Shown in pieces: positions 1 through 9,622 of a DNA stretch of 64,000 nucleotides. Positions within the stretch are counted from its first letter, which is position 1. The number at the start of each line of letters is the position of its first letter. The notes under the pieces were generated by a model that made no database searches, had not been told where the DNA came from, and saw nothing but the letters and a program-made list of their open reading frames with translations. This DNA is from a bacterium. GTDB taxonomy: Bacteria; Patescibacteriota; Saccharimonadia; Saccharimonadales; UBA4665. The position numbers were made by a program, and so were the translations under genes. The stretch lies in contig JAJZWY010000003.1 of the NCBI GenBank assembly GCA_021846445.1, positions 38,937 to 102,936 on the forward strand, given 5' to 3'.

Positions 1-2
1 AC

Positions 3-695
3 ATTAAATATTTAACAAATCAATATGATCTAAAGAAAGCCCCAGATAAACGTAACTTTTCAACACGAATTATCCGTTTGTTGAGTAATTTGAAAGATCA
101 AGTCGAAAAAGATCATTACATAAATATTATCGCCAAATTAATAAACGTAGATAAACAAGCTGTCTGGGAAAAACTAAACTCAAACCAAAGCAATTTTCAA
201 GAGAAGCCTAAATTAAAAAATATTAATATTAATTTTCAAAATACTGAAAATAAGAAGCAAACTGAATTACAAAAAATTCAAGATAATTATTTAGCAATAA
301 TTTTATTTCAAAAATCAATGTCCAAATATTTAGATTTTGTTAATGAAGAAATGTTTCTGGTGGATGCTTCCAGGCAAGTCTTTAGAATTATTCAAGAAGC
401 AAATGGAGACTTCGATCTAAGAAAAAATTTAGCAAAATTTAAAAATATTCAAGATTATGTTAAAATTGAGCAGTTAATCTATGAAGAGTATTATCAAAAA
501 CTTGATCTAAACGAGTTACGTTTTGAGGTTTCTAGATTAAGGTCAAATGTAGTAGAAGGATATGTTAAAAATCAAAAAATATTAATCAGTAAGCAACTTG
601 GAGAATCTAAGGACTCAAAAATTACTAGAGAGTTATTAAATAGAGCTAAAGAACTAGATAATTTATTGCATAATACTAGAAGGAGAGAAATATAA
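3..695 (+). CDS. dnaG: DNA primase DnaG, C-terminal part (cut by window start)
   Basis: The frame is open from base 3, so the gene begins before the window and only about 230 C-terminal residues are seen. It carries no catalytic TOPRIM motif. It shows a helical, Lys/Glu/Asn-rich segment consistent with the C-terminal helicase-interaction domain of bacterial primase, which makes the RNA primers for replication. Identification rests mainly on context: the stop codon overlaps the start of rpoD by one base (TAATG), recreating the dnaG-rpoD half of the macromolecular-synthesis operon. A TTG at 78 is not the start, because the frame reads through it. An AAGGAG-type ribosome site for rpoD lies inside the last codons. 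Confidence 0.75.
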   Translation: MKYLTNQYDLKKAPDKRNFSTRIIRLLSNLKDQVEKDHYINIIAKLINVDKQAVWEKLNSNQSNFQEKPKLKNININFQNTENKKQTELQKIQDNYLAIILFQKSMSKYLDFVNEEMFLVDASRQVFRIIQEANGDFDLRKNLAKFKNIQDYVKIEQLIYEEYYQKLDLNELRFEVSRLRSNVVEGYVKNQKILISKQLGESKDSKITRELLNRAKELDNLLHNTRRREI

Positions 696-1813
696 TGGGA
701 AGGAAACCTAAAGATAATACCCAAAAAGTAAATATTCAAAAAGCTAGAGCTGATTTACTAAAAAAAGCCAAAAAAGATGGTCAAATAACCCAAAAAGACA
801 TTAATGAGTTATATCCAGATATTCCCGAAAATGCCGAAGAACTAGATAAGATTTATACAGAGCTTGCTGAAGCTAACATAGATATTCTACCTTCGGTTAA
901 TGAACCAGATTTTAATGAAGACTGGGATAAGGATATTGATGAAGATGTATCTAGTGTTTCAATGGGTTATCTTGATGATGATATCGCCGATGATTCGGTC
1001 AGATTATACTTAAGAGAAATAGGCAAAATACCGCTTTTGACATCAGAAGAAGAGCTAGCTTTAGCCCAAAGGGTTGTTAAGGGAGATAAAGAAGCTAAGG
1101 CAAAAATGGCTGAAGCAAACATGAGATTAGTTGTATCTATTGCCAAGAGATATGTAGGGAGAGGATTAGATCTTTTGGATTTAATCCAGGAAGGAAATAC
1201 GGGATTACTTAGGGCTGTAGAAAAATTTGACCCAGATAAAGGATTTAAATTTTCTACGTATGCAACTTGGTGGATTAGGCAAGCCATAACTCGCGCAATC
1301 GCGGATCAATCAAGAACAATTAGGATACCCGTACATATGTTTGAAACTATTAATAAATTACTTAGAACGCAAAGACGTTTAACCCAAGAGCTAAATCGAG
1401 AACCCACTAATCTAGAAATAGCCAAGGAAATGGAAATCGAACCAGAAAAAGTTGAACATATTATGAAAATTAAACAAGACATAAGTTCACTGGATGCTTC
1501 TATTCGAGATGACGAAGAAGATTCTGTTTTATCAGATTTCATTGAAGATGAGGATACCATCTCTCCAGAAGAATCAGCGACAAACCAGTTGCTTAAAGAA
1601 CAGGTCAAAGAAATGCTTAGTGCTCTTTCTGAAAGAGAACAAAAGATATTAAAACTTAGATTTGGTTTGGAAGATGGGAAAAGCCATACATTAGAAGAAG
1701 TTGGCCAAGAATTTTTAGTAACTAGGGAAAGGATTCGTCAGATCGAGGCGAAGGCGCTTACTAAATTAAGAAAACATCGAGATTCTAAAAAACTACACGA
1801 TTACATTAAATAG
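695..1813 (+). CDS. rpoD: Primary RNA polymerase sigma factor (sigma-70/RpoD)
   Basis: The product (372 aa) is the housekeeping sigma factor that recognises -10/-35 promoters. Region 1.2 lies near residues 98-130 ([17 protein letters not shown]). Region 2 lies near 138-215 with the core-binding and -10 melting segment ([20 protein letters not shown]). Region 3 follows, and region 4.2 with its helix-turn-helix is near 330-360 ([22 protein letters not shown]). The acidic N-terminus is short and the large non-conserved region of proteobacterial RpoD is absent, as in many small genomes. It is coupled to dnaG by a one-base overlap and an AAGGAGA site about 8 nt upstream. The 3' end overlaps the convergent kinase gene by 8 bp. 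Confidence 0.97.
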   Translation: MGRKPKDNTQKVNIQKARADLLKKAKKDGQITQKDINELYPDIPENAEELDKIYTELAEANIDILPSVNEPDFNEDWDKDIDEDVSSVSMGYLDDDIADDSVRLYLREIGKIPLLTSEEELALAQRVVKGDKEAKAKMAEANMRLVVSIAKRYVGRGLDLLDLIQEGNTGLLRAVEKFDPDKGFKFSTYATWWIRQAITRAIADQSRTIRIPVHMFETINKLLRTQRRLTQELNREPTNLEIAKEMEIEPEKVEHIMKIKQDISSLDASIRDDEEDSVLSDFIEDEDTISPEESATNQLLKEQVKEMLSALSEREQKILKLRFGLEDGKSHTLEEVGQEFLVTRERIRQIEAKALTKLRKHRDSKKLHDYIK

Positions 1814-2375
1814 AGATAGCTAAACTATTTAATAACTTACGTAAGTCTTTAGTAAGATCGTCAACAGTAAGATCATTGGCGAGATAGTAGTCGGCGTTTG
1901 CTATTGGACCACCTTTTTCTATATTTTCGATTTCTGCATAATCCCTTAAATCTGACTCCTCTTCGTTTAACGGACGCACTGCTCTTTTTTGAAGTCTTAG
2001 ATGCCTTAATTCTCTGGGTGAAACAATTGCTATTATGATAGCTCTAGATCCCAAAGATTCTTTAAATATTTTGTATTCAGTCCAACTGTAAAGCCCGTCG
2101 ACGATTACAGTATTTTGACCTTTTTCAAATAGTTCTTCTATCTTAGTGAGAATTCTGAGGGCATATGCTCCCTTACCTTCTTTTTGCCTAATTTCCTCAC
2201 GAATTATTTTTTCGTTTGGGGGGTTAATTTCTAGATGTCTTTTTGTTAATTCATCAAAAGTTATTTTTCCGAAATAAAGAGCACTATATCCAAAATTTTG
2301 AAGGTATTCTACGCAAGTACTTTTTCCAGCTCCCGGCATTCCCACAAACACTAATGCTTTTTTGTTTTGTTGCAT
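1806..2375 (-). CDS. P-loop nucleoside/dephospho-CoA-kinase-like ATPase
   Basis: A 189-aa single-domain P-loop NTPase. The Walker A motif is at residues 12-19 (GMPGAGKST) and a lid-like basic stretch ([13 protein letters not shown]) is near 127-139. The C-terminal segment [17 protein letters not shown] resembles the end of dephospho-CoA-kinase-like proteins, including the archaeal UPF0200 group. Small-molecule phosphorylation is inferred and the substrate is unknown; adenylate or guanylate kinase is less likely because of the missing core motifs. It is divergent from polA with only 51 bp between the starts. A minus-strand TATAAT (2382-2387) sits 6 nt before the ATG, so the mRNA is probably leaderless. 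Confidence 0.7.
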   Translation of the reverse strand: MQQNKKALVFVGMPGAGKSTCVEYLQNFGYSALYFGKITFDELTKRHLEINPPNEKIIREEIRQKEGKGAYALRILTKIEELFEKGQNTVIVDGLYSWTEYKIFKESLGSRAIIIAIVSPRELRHLRLQKRAVRPLNEEESDLRDYAEIENIEKGGPIANADYYLANDLTVDDLTKDLRKLLNSLAISI

Positions 2376-2381
2376 TTAACC

Positions 2382-2419
2382 ATTATACATTAAACAAAAC
2401 TAAGTTTTCTATATATACT
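2382..2419. promoter_or_regulatory. Back-to-back -10 elements for the kinase (-) and polA (+)
   Basis: The minus-strand TATAAT at 2382-2387 lies 6 nt before the kinase ATG. The plus-strand TATACT at 2414-2419 lies 7 nt before the polA ATG. Both place the expected transcription start at or within a base or two of the AUG, so both mRNAs look leaderless. There is no room for a ribosome-binding site on either side. Confidence 0.6.
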
Positions 2420-2426
2420 TTAAGAG

Positions 2427-5066
2427 ATGACCAAAAAATTTGTGATTATTGATGGTAAGAGCATTTTTTATAGAGGTTTTTACGCTATGCCAAACCTCAG
2501 AACTGATCAAAATATCCCTACCGGAGGGGTCTATGGTTTTATGATTATGGCCCTTGAGGTTATTAAGCGTCTAAAACCAGATTTTGTGGCAGTAGCCTGG
2601 GACAAACCAAAAACAAATATTCGCAGACGTCTTAAACTATATCCTGAATATAAAGCAGGTAGAAAACCTGCACCTCAGGAATTTTATGATCAAATTCCAA
2701 TATTACATCAATTTCTAGATTATTTGGGATGGCCATTATATGAAGCTGACGACTATGAAGCTGATGACATAATGGGAAGTTTAGCTTATCAAGCGACCAA
2801 AAAGGGAATTCAAACTATTTTAATAACATCTGATTTAGATTTACTGCAGGTTGTTAATGATTTAGTTAAGGTTTATATCCTAAAAAAAGGTCTTAGCCAT
2901 ATTGAGGAATATTCTTTGGAGAGTTTTGAACAAAAGCATCATATTAAAGTTGATCAATATTTGGACCTAAAAGCACTAAAAGGGGATAATTCAGATAATA
3001 TTCCAGGCGTTTCTGGAATTGGCGAAAAGACGGCTATTGGATTATTGCAACAATACAAAACTATTGATCAGATATATGAAAATATTAATCTTATACCTGA
3101 GTCTATAAGAAGTAAGCTTATAGCCGGAAAAGATATGGCTTATTTAAGTAAAAAATTGGCTAAGATATGGTTAGATGCACCAATTAAACTGAACTTAGAT
3201 GAGGTTAATGGGAGTAAGCTAAAACCAAAGCAACTACTTGATTTAGCAAATAAACTTCAATTTAGAACTATTGCCCTAAAAATAGCTCAACTATATCCCG
3301 ATACCTGTCTAGAGGAATCGGGAGTAAATCAAATAGGAGCATTCAGTAAACCTTTAATTAAAATAGACAAAAATAATATAGATAATTTAATAATGCGATC
3401 TAGAAAAAACGATATATTTATTTTTAGCAGATCTAGACAAAAACATGGTGTTGATCCGTTGTATATATTCTTAAGTTTAGGAAATGAATTTTATTATTTT
3501 GATTTAAGAGAAAAAAAATATGAACTTTTCAATGATTTTTTCAGAGAGTCTGTTTCAATAATTGGATATGACTTAAAAAATACTCAAGAATTAATTTTAG
3601 GTCTTGGCATTAAGACGTTACCCAATATTAGGCACGATATTTTGATAGTAGATTTTTTACTGGAAAATGTTGCCAGAGGAAGGAGCTTATCTGAAATTGC
3701 TAGCAGTTTGGTTGGTATTCAATGTAATTGGATTGATGAATTAGACAATGACCAATTGCTTGATCATGCATCACAGATTTTGGAAATTATTCGAAAAATA
3801 TACGAAGTTCAGATCGATAAAATAAAAAAGAATTTAAAATTTGGAAAATTACTTTCTGAGATAGAACTCCCAATTATAAATGTTTTAAGTAAGATGGAGA
3901 AGAAGGGTATTTTACTTGACGTAAAAAGCTTATCTAAATTCAATGATTTAATTACTAATAAAATAACTTATCTAGAACAAACTATTTATGGTTTTGCTGA
4001 TCAAGAATTCAATATAGCTAGCCCTATACAGTTGTCGAATATTCTATTTTCGAAAGATAAATTAAATATCTCAGCGACAAATATTAAAAAAACTAAAACT
4101 TTTTACTCAACTGCAGCAAATGAACTTCTTAAAATAGTTGATCTTCATCCAATTATTCCTCTGATTTTAGAGTATCGAGAGGTGGTTAAACTTAAAAATA
4201 CATACGCTGAAACTCTACCTAAATTAGTTGATAGTGATTCAGTTATACATACAACCTATAGTTTAACAAGCACTCAAACCGGTCGATTAAGCTCTATAGA
4301 ACCTAATTTACAAAATATACCGATCAGAACGGAGCTAGGGAAAGAAATTAGAAAGAGTTTTGTGCCAAGAAAAGAAAAACTATTGATTAGTGCTGATTAT
4401 TCTCAATTTGAACTAAGAATCGCTGCGTTTCTAGCTAAAGACCAAGATTTAATCGAACAATTCAACAATGGCCTAGATGTTCACGCGGCAACAGCAGCAA
4501 AAATCTATCAACGAGAAATTGAAGATATTACTGATCAAATGCGCCGAGCTGCTAAAACAATTAATTTCGGAATTTTATATGGTATGAGCATACATGGCTT
4601 AACTCAAGCAACATCTATGAATTTTGTTCAAGCTAAAGATTTTATTGAAAAATATAAACAAATTCGTAAGCCGATTTTTGATTATATGGAAAATATTTTA
4701 AGAAATGTTCGAAAAAAGGGTTACGCAGAAACTTATTTTGGGAGAAGAAGATATTTTAACGACATTAATTCCGCTAATTCCGTATTAAGACAAGCAGCTG
4801 AACGAGCCGCTATCAATATGCCTATCCAGGGGACTGAGGCAGAACTTATGAAAATAGCTATGATTAAGCTTGATGATTTTCTGAGTACGAATTACGAGGA
4901 TGTCAAAATATTGCTCCAAATTCACGATTCGGTTGTTATTGAGTGCCCAAAAAACGTTATAGACGATGTTCAAAAAGATCTAAAAGATATTATGGAAGGG
5001 AGTTACGATTTACCAGTTAAACTTAAGGTGGACTTAAAATATGGTAAAAATTGGGGAGAACTATAA
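2427..5066 (+). CDS. polA: DNA polymerase I
   Basis: An 879-aa three-domain Pol I for gap filling and RNA primer removal. The 5' nuclease domain (1-290) keeps its acidic residues (EADDYEADD, TSDLDLLQ, KGDNSDNIPGVSGIGEKTA). The middle 3'-5' exonuclease domain (about 310-480) has lost the DxE motif (IFIFSRSRQ in its place) and the ExoII Asp (YDLKNTQE), so proofreading is probably absent. The polymerase domain has motif A (SADYSQFELRIAA), motif B (RRAAKTINFGILYG) and motif C QIHDSVVIEC, where Ser replaces the usual Glu after the catalytic HD. Start chosen: ATG at 2427, directly after a -10 element; no SD is visible. The next gene is more than 300 bp downstream on the other strand. Confidence 0.96.
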   Translation: MTKKFVIIDGKSIFYRGFYAMPNLRTDQNIPTGGVYGFMIMALEVIKRLKPDFVAVAWDKPKTNIRRRLKLYPEYKAGRKPAPQEFYDQIPILHQFLDYLGWPLYEADDYEADDIMGSLAYQATKKGIQTILITSDLDLLQVVNDLVKVYILKKGLSHIEEYSLESFEQKHHIKVDQYLDLKALKGDNSDNIPGVSGIGEKTAIGLLQQYKTIDQIYENINLIPESIRSKLIAGKDMAYLSKKLAKIWLDAPIKLNLDEVNGSKLKPKQLLDLANKLQFRTIALKIAQLYPDTCLEESGVNQIGAFSKPLIKIDKNNIDNLIMRSRKNDIFIFSRSRQKHGVDPLYIFLSLGNEFYYFDLREKKYELFNDFFRESVSIIGYDLKNTQELILGLGIKTLPNIRHDILIVDFLLENVARGRSLSEIASSLVGIQCNWIDELDNDQLLDHASQILEIIRKIYEVQIDKIKKNLKFGKLLSEIELPIINVLSKMEKKGILLDVKSLSKFNDLITNKITYLEQTIYGFADQEFNIASPIQLSNILFSKDKLNISATNIKKTKTFYSTAANELLKIVDLHPIIPLILEYREVVKLKNTYAETLPKLVDSDSVIHTTYSLTSTQTGRLSSIEPNLQNIPIRTELGKEIRKSFVPRKEKLLISADYSQFELRIAAFLAKDQDLIEQFNNGLDVHAATAAKIYQREIEDITDQMRRAAKTINFGILYGMSIHGLTQATSMNFVQAKDFIEKYKQIRKPIFDYMENILRNVRKKGYAETYFGRRRYFNDINSANSVLRQAAERAAINMPIQGTEAELMKIAMIKLDDFLSTNYEDVKILLQIHDSVVIECPKNVIDDVQKDLKDIMEGSYDLPVKLKVDLKYGKNWGEL

Positions 5067-5406
5067 TGATAGCAATAGGTTGTGATGCATTTCTGTTGCT
5101 AGCGTAAATAAATATCAAAAAAGGGAAGTAGTTAAAAATATTATTTGCAATGTTATTTTATTTCATAAAAGCGGGGAATAAATAGCTAAAAGATATAGTG
5201 TTACAGAGAGTTTTTTCTTATAGATCAATAAAATAGTTGCCTAGTAGTTTTATAATTAGACACCAATTCTGCTACTTATTTTAGATAAGTTTTTGACGGA
5301 TACTAGTGTTTTCCACATTTTGCCTAAAAGTAATAAGGCTAACTAAGATTATTTATATAGAGCAAAGTGTAGTCTTAATTCAGTGCCTTTAGGTTCATAA
5401 ATCGTA
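5067..5406. other. 340-bp intergenic region, nothing recognised
   Basis: An AT-rich spacer between polA and the convergent hypothetical gene. I see no open frame with coding character, no tRNA, and no hairpin followed by a T-run strong enough to call a terminator. Transcription from polA may simply decay here. Confidence 0.5.
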
Positions 5407-6225
5407 TTATTCGGGAAACCCATATTTTTTGCTAATAAGATTCAAAATTTGAGTATGTTCTTTTAGCGCATCTAGTCGTTTATTTAAGTGAGACATTTCA
5501 TTACTCGTTGGGGATTTACCTCGAACAGCTTTTTGACCTATTTCTCGAAAAATATTGTCGGACGTATCTGATAGATTTTGAATATCAAAATAAGACTCTT
5601 CGCCGGTTTTAAATTTTTGGATCTTGAATTTTAGATTTAGTCTTTCTTCCTCACTTATGTCTATTAAAGAACTTACAATCTCATCAATCGCTTGAGGGTT
5701 TTCGTCATTCCAAAAGGCGTCAAGATCGGCCTTGGCTTTTGTTTTATAATACTCAGCAACTATTCCCATAGCATCCAAAAAAATCTGCTCTGAAGCAGAA
5801 GGTTTTACTTCTATGGAACTCTTATCAAAAGTTAGGGAAAGCCTACCAAATTTAGATATTATCATCCGTTGTTCGATTATTTGTGCATGTCTTTCGGCTA
5901 TAGTAATTAGCTCTTTGATTCCGGGTAGTCTCATAATCTCCAATTTTGTTTCATTGCTCTTATTGTTCTCTTCATCATCGTCCAACCGTTCTATATGCAA
6001 TTGTTCTGCTTTGTAAATATCTACGGCAATATCCATAAAGGGCTTTGCGGTATAAGCACTTAACTCTGCTACTTCAGAATTTTCTACAAGTGATCTTTTG
6101 TAATCTTGCTTATGTGACCTTGTTAATTTTTCAAATTCCTCCGAAGGAGTAAGCCCAGAATGCATTTCCCCTACGGATTGTTTTGGCATATCAACACTTT
6201 TTCTATATATTGTTCGTTCTGGCAT
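5407..6225 (-). CDS. Hypothetical protein, charged and helical, 272 aa
   Basis: Not recognised. The product has no signal peptide or membrane segment and is predicted cytoplasmic, rich in Glu, Lys and Ser with long amphipathic helical stretches (for example residues 60-130 and 150-230). A short acidic DDDEENNKSNE linker is near residue 80. It stands alone, divergent from the membrane-anchored gene at 6355. The promoter on the minus strand fits consensus: TTGTAA (6284-6289), 17-bp spacer, TACAAT (6261-6266), giving a leader of about 30 nt. The reading frame is long, intact and independently promoted, so it is a real gene. Function unknown. Confidence 0.6.
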   Translation of the reverse strand: MPERTIYRKSVDMPKQSVGEMHSGLTPSEEFEKLTRSHKQDYKRSLVENSEVAELSAYTAKPFMDIAVDIYKAEQLHIERLDDDEENNKSNETKLEIMRLPGIKELITIAERHAQIIEQRMIISKFGRLSLTFDKSSIEVKPSASEQIFLDAMGIVAEYYKTKAKADLDAFWNDENPQAIDEIVSSLIDISEEERLNLKFKIQKFKTGEESYFDIQNLSDTSDNIFREIGQKAVRGKSPTSNEMSHLNKRLDALKEHTQILNLISKKYGFPE

Positions 6226-6260
6226 TTATCTTTTCTTTTATTTAATTGAATTAATGTTCT

Positions 6261-6325
6261 ATTGTAACACATATTATCAAGTTTTACAATTATAAACTTG
6301 ACTAATTAGAACAATATGTTAATAT
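6261..6325. promoter_or_regulatory. Divergent promoter pair with a shared inverted repeat
   Basis: On the minus strand TTGTAA (6284-6289) and TACAAT (6261-6266) are 17 bp apart. On the plus strand TTGACT (6298-6303) and TAATAT (6320-6325) are 16 bp apart. The two -35 regions are embedded in the 7-bp inverted repeat CAAGTTT/AAACTTG (6278-6284 and 6294-6300), a candidate shared operator for the divergent pair. Confidence 0.5.
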
Positions 6326-6354
6326 ATAACTAATCGTTATGAGGATATTTATTT

Positions 6355-6921
6355 ATGTATAGAGACTATAGATATATTTTTGGGTTTGTTCTAGCAATAA
6401 TACTATTAATTGTAATAGCAATTTTAGTCTTATCTAATAATGGTTCTTCGAATAACTCGGGCGTTCCACTTACAAAAGATTACAATTATTCTTCTTCTGC
6501 AGAACTGACAATTCAGGGACCTATTGTTGCAACCTCTCAACATAATTTTGATCAGATTGAAGTTAATTCAGGAAACGTATTATTTAGGCTTTATAAGGGT
6601 TATAGCGGTCAAAACTTGATTGAATCTAAAATATTTAACAATAGTTCTCAATCATACCTTGCTTTTCTGAGTGCCCTAAAACAAGCCGGATTTGGATTAG
6701 TTAGTCACAATTCAAACCCGGAAAGTAGTCTAGGGTATTGTTCATATGGAGATGTCTATAATTTCAAGCTTACTCAAAACAACGATGTTGTGCTTCGTTC
6801 ATGGGCTACTAATTGTTCTGGTATGCCACATACACTGTTGGGTAACGTAAACTATATTGTACAGTTGTTTGAAAATCAGGTACCTAATTATAATACGCTG
6901 GTTCAGAATGCAAATTTCTAG
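6355..6921 (+). CDS. Membrane-anchored extracytoplasmic protein, unknown
   Basis: A 188-aa protein with one N-terminal membrane helix (residues 9-29, FGFVLAIILLIVIAILVL) and then a Ser/Asn-rich linker and a globular outer domain of about 130 residues. Two cysteines (CSYGD, NCSG) could form a disulfide outside the cell. No cleavage site follows the helix, so it should stay anchored. The family is not recognised. It has its own promoter (TTGACT-N16-TAATAT, 6298-6325) and a weak GAGG upstream. The 3' end overlaps the convergent DciA-like gene by 4 bp. Confidence 0.6.
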   Translation: MYRDYRYIFGFVLAIILLIVIAILVLSNNGSSNNSGVPLTKDYNYSSSAELTIQGPIVATSQHNFDQIEVNSGNVLFRLYKGYSGQNLIESKIFNNSSQSYLAFLSALKQAGFGLVSHNSNPESSLGYCSYGDVYNFKLTQNNDVVLRSWATNCSGMPHTLLGNVNYIVQLFENQVPNYNTLVQNANF

Positions 6922-7154
6922 GTGATAATTATTTGAATTTTTTTGGGCACATTCAATTCACTTTTTATTTTGTCGATCCTAGTTCTTAGAATTGAAGCAA
7001 CCGATGCAGAATTTATTTTAATTATTATTGTGTTCTTGGTGTTAATAATTTCAGAATCAATATCAAAATTTATTTGAATATATTTTTTCAATAAAACAAT
7101 TTCATCTGGCGGATTAAACCGTCTCTTTGTTAGAATGTCTCTAATATCATCCAT
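6918..7154 (-). CDS. DUF721/DciA-like small protein
   Basis: A 78-aa protein whose C-terminal half alternates beta and helix (NTIIIKINSASVASILRTRI, then LNVPKKIQIIIT) in the way of the DUF721/DciA core, the ancestral loader of the replicative helicase DnaB. Only this core is present; proteobacterial DciA is longer. DciA is a replication protein, and the neighbours (polA, mutM, holA) support the call. It is divergent from mutM, whose start lies 40 bp away. The assignment is by pattern, not search; a nucleic-acid-binding protein of unknown role is the alternative. Confidence 0.45.
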   Translation of the reverse strand: MDDIRDILTKRRFNPPDEIVLLKKYIQINFDIDSEIINTKNTIIIKINSASVASILRTRIDKIKSELNVPKKIQIIIT

Positions 7155-7194
7155 CTTTATAAAATAACATATCTTTATATTAAAATATTAATTG

Positions 7195-8076
7195 ATGCCT
7201 GAATTACCAGAAGTTGAAACAATAAGACTAGGACTTAACAAAATTGTTACCGGAAAGGTGATAAAGAGAGTCATTATATATTGGCCAAAAACCTTTAATT
7301 ATCCTACCAAGTATATCCAAGAGAAGTTATCTAAAAGTCGCTTATTATCTCTAAATAGAAGAGGAAAGCTTTTAATCATTGAGCTTAGTAATAAATATTA
7401 TTTGTTAATTCATTTAAAGATGACTGGCCAAATAATTTATAAAGATCAAAAAATTAGATTTGGTGCTGGACATCCGAATGATTCTTTTATGTCAAAGATG
7501 CCCGATAAAACAACTAGAGTAGAAATTTTGTTTGAAGATGGCTCAAGAATTTATTTTAATGATCAAAGAAAATTTGGCTGGATAAAATTATTAAATAGGA
7601 CAGAGTATGCAAATTTTAGTTTTTTAAATAATTTGGGACCAGAACCTCTATCAAAAGAATTTAACCTAGAACAATTAAAGGGGAGAATTAACATTAGGCC
7701 AAATTCAATGATAAAAGCAGTGCTACTTGATCAAAAAATTATTGCTGGGTTGGGCAATATCTATGTAGATGAAAGTTTATGGATGGCTAAAATCCATCCC
7801 AAAACACTGGTTAAAAATATTTCTAAAAGTAAATTAAAAAAATTATATGAATCTATTGTTAGTATCTTAAACTTTTCTATTATGCAAGGTGGTGCGTCGG
7901 ATCGAAATTACCTAGATGTCAACGGCCAAAAGGGTAGTTTTACAAAATTTGCCCAAGTTTATAAAAGAAAAGACCAACCATGCACTAGATGTGGTCATAA
8001 GATTATTAAAATAAGGGTTGCTGGAAGAGGTACCCATATATGTCCGGATTGTCAAAAATTAATATTTAGGGCTTAA
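7195..8076 (+). CDS. mutM: Formamidopyrimidine-DNA glycosylase (Fpg/MutM)
   Basis: A bifunctional glycosylase/AP lyase that removes 8-oxoguanine and formamidopyrimidines. The start must be the ATG at 7195, not the in-frame TTG three bases earlier, because the chemistry requires an N-terminal Pro-Glu after Met (MPELPEVETIRLGL). The helix-two-turn-helix region follows (GNIYVDESLWMAKIHP), and the C-terminal zinc finger has four cysteines (CTRCGH ... CPDC) around residues 262-286. Length is 293 aa, slightly over the usual 270. A TAAAAT box (7181-7186) lies 8 nt before the ATG, so the mRNA is likely leaderless. holA follows after 20 bp with its own -10. Confidence 0.96.
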   Translation: MPELPEVETIRLGLNKIVTGKVIKRVIIYWPKTFNYPTKYIQEKLSKSRLLSLNRRGKLLIIELSNKYYLLIHLKMTGQIIYKDQKIRFGAGHPNDSFMSKMPDKTTRVEILFEDGSRIYFNDQRKFGWIKLLNRTEYANFSFLNNLGPEPLSKEFNLEQLKGRINIRPNSMIKAVLLDQKIIAGLGNIYVDESLWMAKIHPKTLVKNISKSKLKKLYESIVSILNFSIMQGGASDRNYLDVNGQKGSFTKFAQVYKRKDQPCTRCGHKIIKIRVAGRGTHICPDCQKLIFRA

Positions 8077-8096
8077 ACTGTTAAAATAAATTTACT

Positions 8097-9008
8097 ATGA
8101 TAACTATTTTGGGGGACAATCATTATGCCATTGATTTAGAATTGACTAAAATTAAGGGAGAGTTTGCTGAAAAATATCCCTCTTTTAATCTTCAAAAAAT
8201 TTATTCAGAACAAATAGATATAGAAGAAATTAGGCTTATTTTTAATAATTATTCAATTTTTTCAGAACCACAGCTGATATTAATATATGACCTAGATATT
8301 ATTCCTAATTTTGAAAAAGTAATTAACGAGTTATCCAAACTTAGGGACGAAGAAAAAGAAATAGTATTAATTTTAAAAAATAATAAGATAAACTCAAAAC
8401 AACAAAAACTTTTGGAGAAAAAGTCCCAGACTAAAGTTTTAAAAAAATTAAGTGATAACGAAATAATTCGGTGGATGAAGAAATTGTCAGAAGCGTACAA
8501 ACTAAGCTTAAGTGATTCCGAGATCAGGTATATTTATCAAAAAATAGGGAATAACCAATTACAAATTGCGACTGAGTTAGAAAAATTGAGTTTATTAAAT
8601 CAAAAAATTACTAAGGATGTTATTGATTTATTAATAAATTCTAATTTAAATAACTCAGTTTTCGAGTTAATTGATTTTGCTTTTAAAGATAAAATAAAAG
8701 CCTATCAAGTGTATAATAATTTGCGCCTCCAAAAGATTGATCCTGAACAAATCATTGCCCTTATTACTTGGCAACTTCATCTTATAGCTATAATGAAATA
8801 TTCTAAGGAAAAAAGTATTAAGAATATTATTGAGGAAACCAAATTAAACAGGTTTTCTTTGGAAAAAAGTTTATTACTTTCAAAACAAATAACTAAAAAT
8901 AATCTTAAGACGTATATTTATCAACTTAAAAATGCCGAAATTATATCTAAAACAGAGAGCTTTGATTTGGATCAATTCTTAAAAAACTTTATTTTAACTA
9001 TTACTTAG
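8097..9008 (+). CDS. holA: DNA polymerase III delta subunit (HolA)
   Basis: A 303-aa clamp-loader delta subunit that opens the beta sliding clamp. The N-terminal Rossmann-like region (MITILGDNHYAIDLELTKI, then QLILIYDLD) lacks a Walker A motif, as expected for delta. The lid helices and the collar helical domain (DPEQIIALITWQLHLIAIMKY) match HolA order and length. An extended -10 (TGTTAAAAT, 8079-8087) lies 9 nt before the ATG with no SD, giving a near-leaderless mRNA. The last 8 bp overlap the convergent rpsT stop region. The holA-rpsT neighbourhood is common in bacteria, which supports both calls. Confidence 0.88.
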   Translation: MITILGDNHYAIDLELTKIKGEFAEKYPSFNLQKIYSEQIDIEEIRLIFNNYSIFSEPQLILIYDLDIIPNFEKVINELSKLRDEEKEIVLILKNNKINSKQQKLLEKKSQTKVLKKLSDNEIIRWMKKLSEAYKLSLSDSEIRYIYQKIGNNQLQIATELEKLSLLNQKITKDVIDLLINSNLNNSVFELIDFAFKDKIKAYQVYNNLRLQKIDPEQIIALITWQLHLIAIMKYSKEKSIKNIIEETKLNRFSLEKSLLLSKQITKNNLKTYIYQLKNAEIISKTESFDLDQFLKNFILTIT

Positions 9009-9294
9009 CTTTTTTTGATGGACTAGCTTTCTTCTTTTTTTGATCAATTTTTAAACCTAATTTTTTAGCATTTTGCGCTGTTTTGCGCTTTAATCTAGCA
9101 GCCTTATTCTTGTGAATTATGTGTTTTTTAGCAGCTTTGTCTATATTACTTTGAACAACACTAAAGTTTTTAAGGGTAGTACTTTTTGTTAGATTCTTTA
9201 TTGCAGTTTTTAGCCTTCGTTTTGTCTTGAAATTTCTAACAGTTGCCTTCCTGGCTGTTTTCTGTCTTTTCTTGGCTGATTTAATTATTGGCAT
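9001..9294 (-). CDS. rpsT: 30S ribosomal protein S20
   Basis: A 97-aa very basic protein that binds 16S rRNA in the 30S body. It has the S20 opening MPIIKSAKKRQKTARKATVR and a Lys-rich helical bundle, with an extra poly-Lys tail (DQKKKKASPSKKAK). An upstream ATG at 9363 would add 23 residues without S20 character. The ATG at 9294 is preceded by AAAGGA with good spacing, so I use it. It is convergent with holA, overlapping by 8 bp. Confidence 0.92.
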   Translation of the reverse strand: MPIIKSAKKRQKTARKATVRNFKTKRRLKTAIKNLTKSTTLKNFSVVQSNIDKAAKKHIIHKNKAARLKRKTAQNAKKLGLKIDQKKKKASPSKKAK

Positions 9295-9622
9295 AGGTTC
9301 CTTTATATTAGTTATTTTTTTAAATATACTAAATTTATCTAGTCTTGGGAAGTGCTTATTCATAAATTAACGTGAATCTACATACTTAATATTTTCCAAA
9401 ACCTTACTCCGTACAAAAATTAACAGAGCATTTTGTTTAAAGAGTAATTAAATTAATTTCTTTCAAGACAAAAACGAAATCAATAAATTTATTTGCTAAT
9501 TACTAAAAATAACTATTTTTCAACAGAAGGCGTTTACGATATAGTGGATAAGTTCGATTATATTGATATTTTTATTAATTTGTGTTAAGTTTAAATCGAT
9601 ATATAAATATTAAAAAATAAAA
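9295..9622. other. 328-bp divergent intergenic region
   Basis: This lies between rpsT (-) and the DHH-like gene (+) and must contain both promoters, but I see no hexamer pair near consensus on either strand. The part near 9560-9620 is nearly pure A/T. No open frame with coding character and no RNA gene is apparent. Confidence 0.4.
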
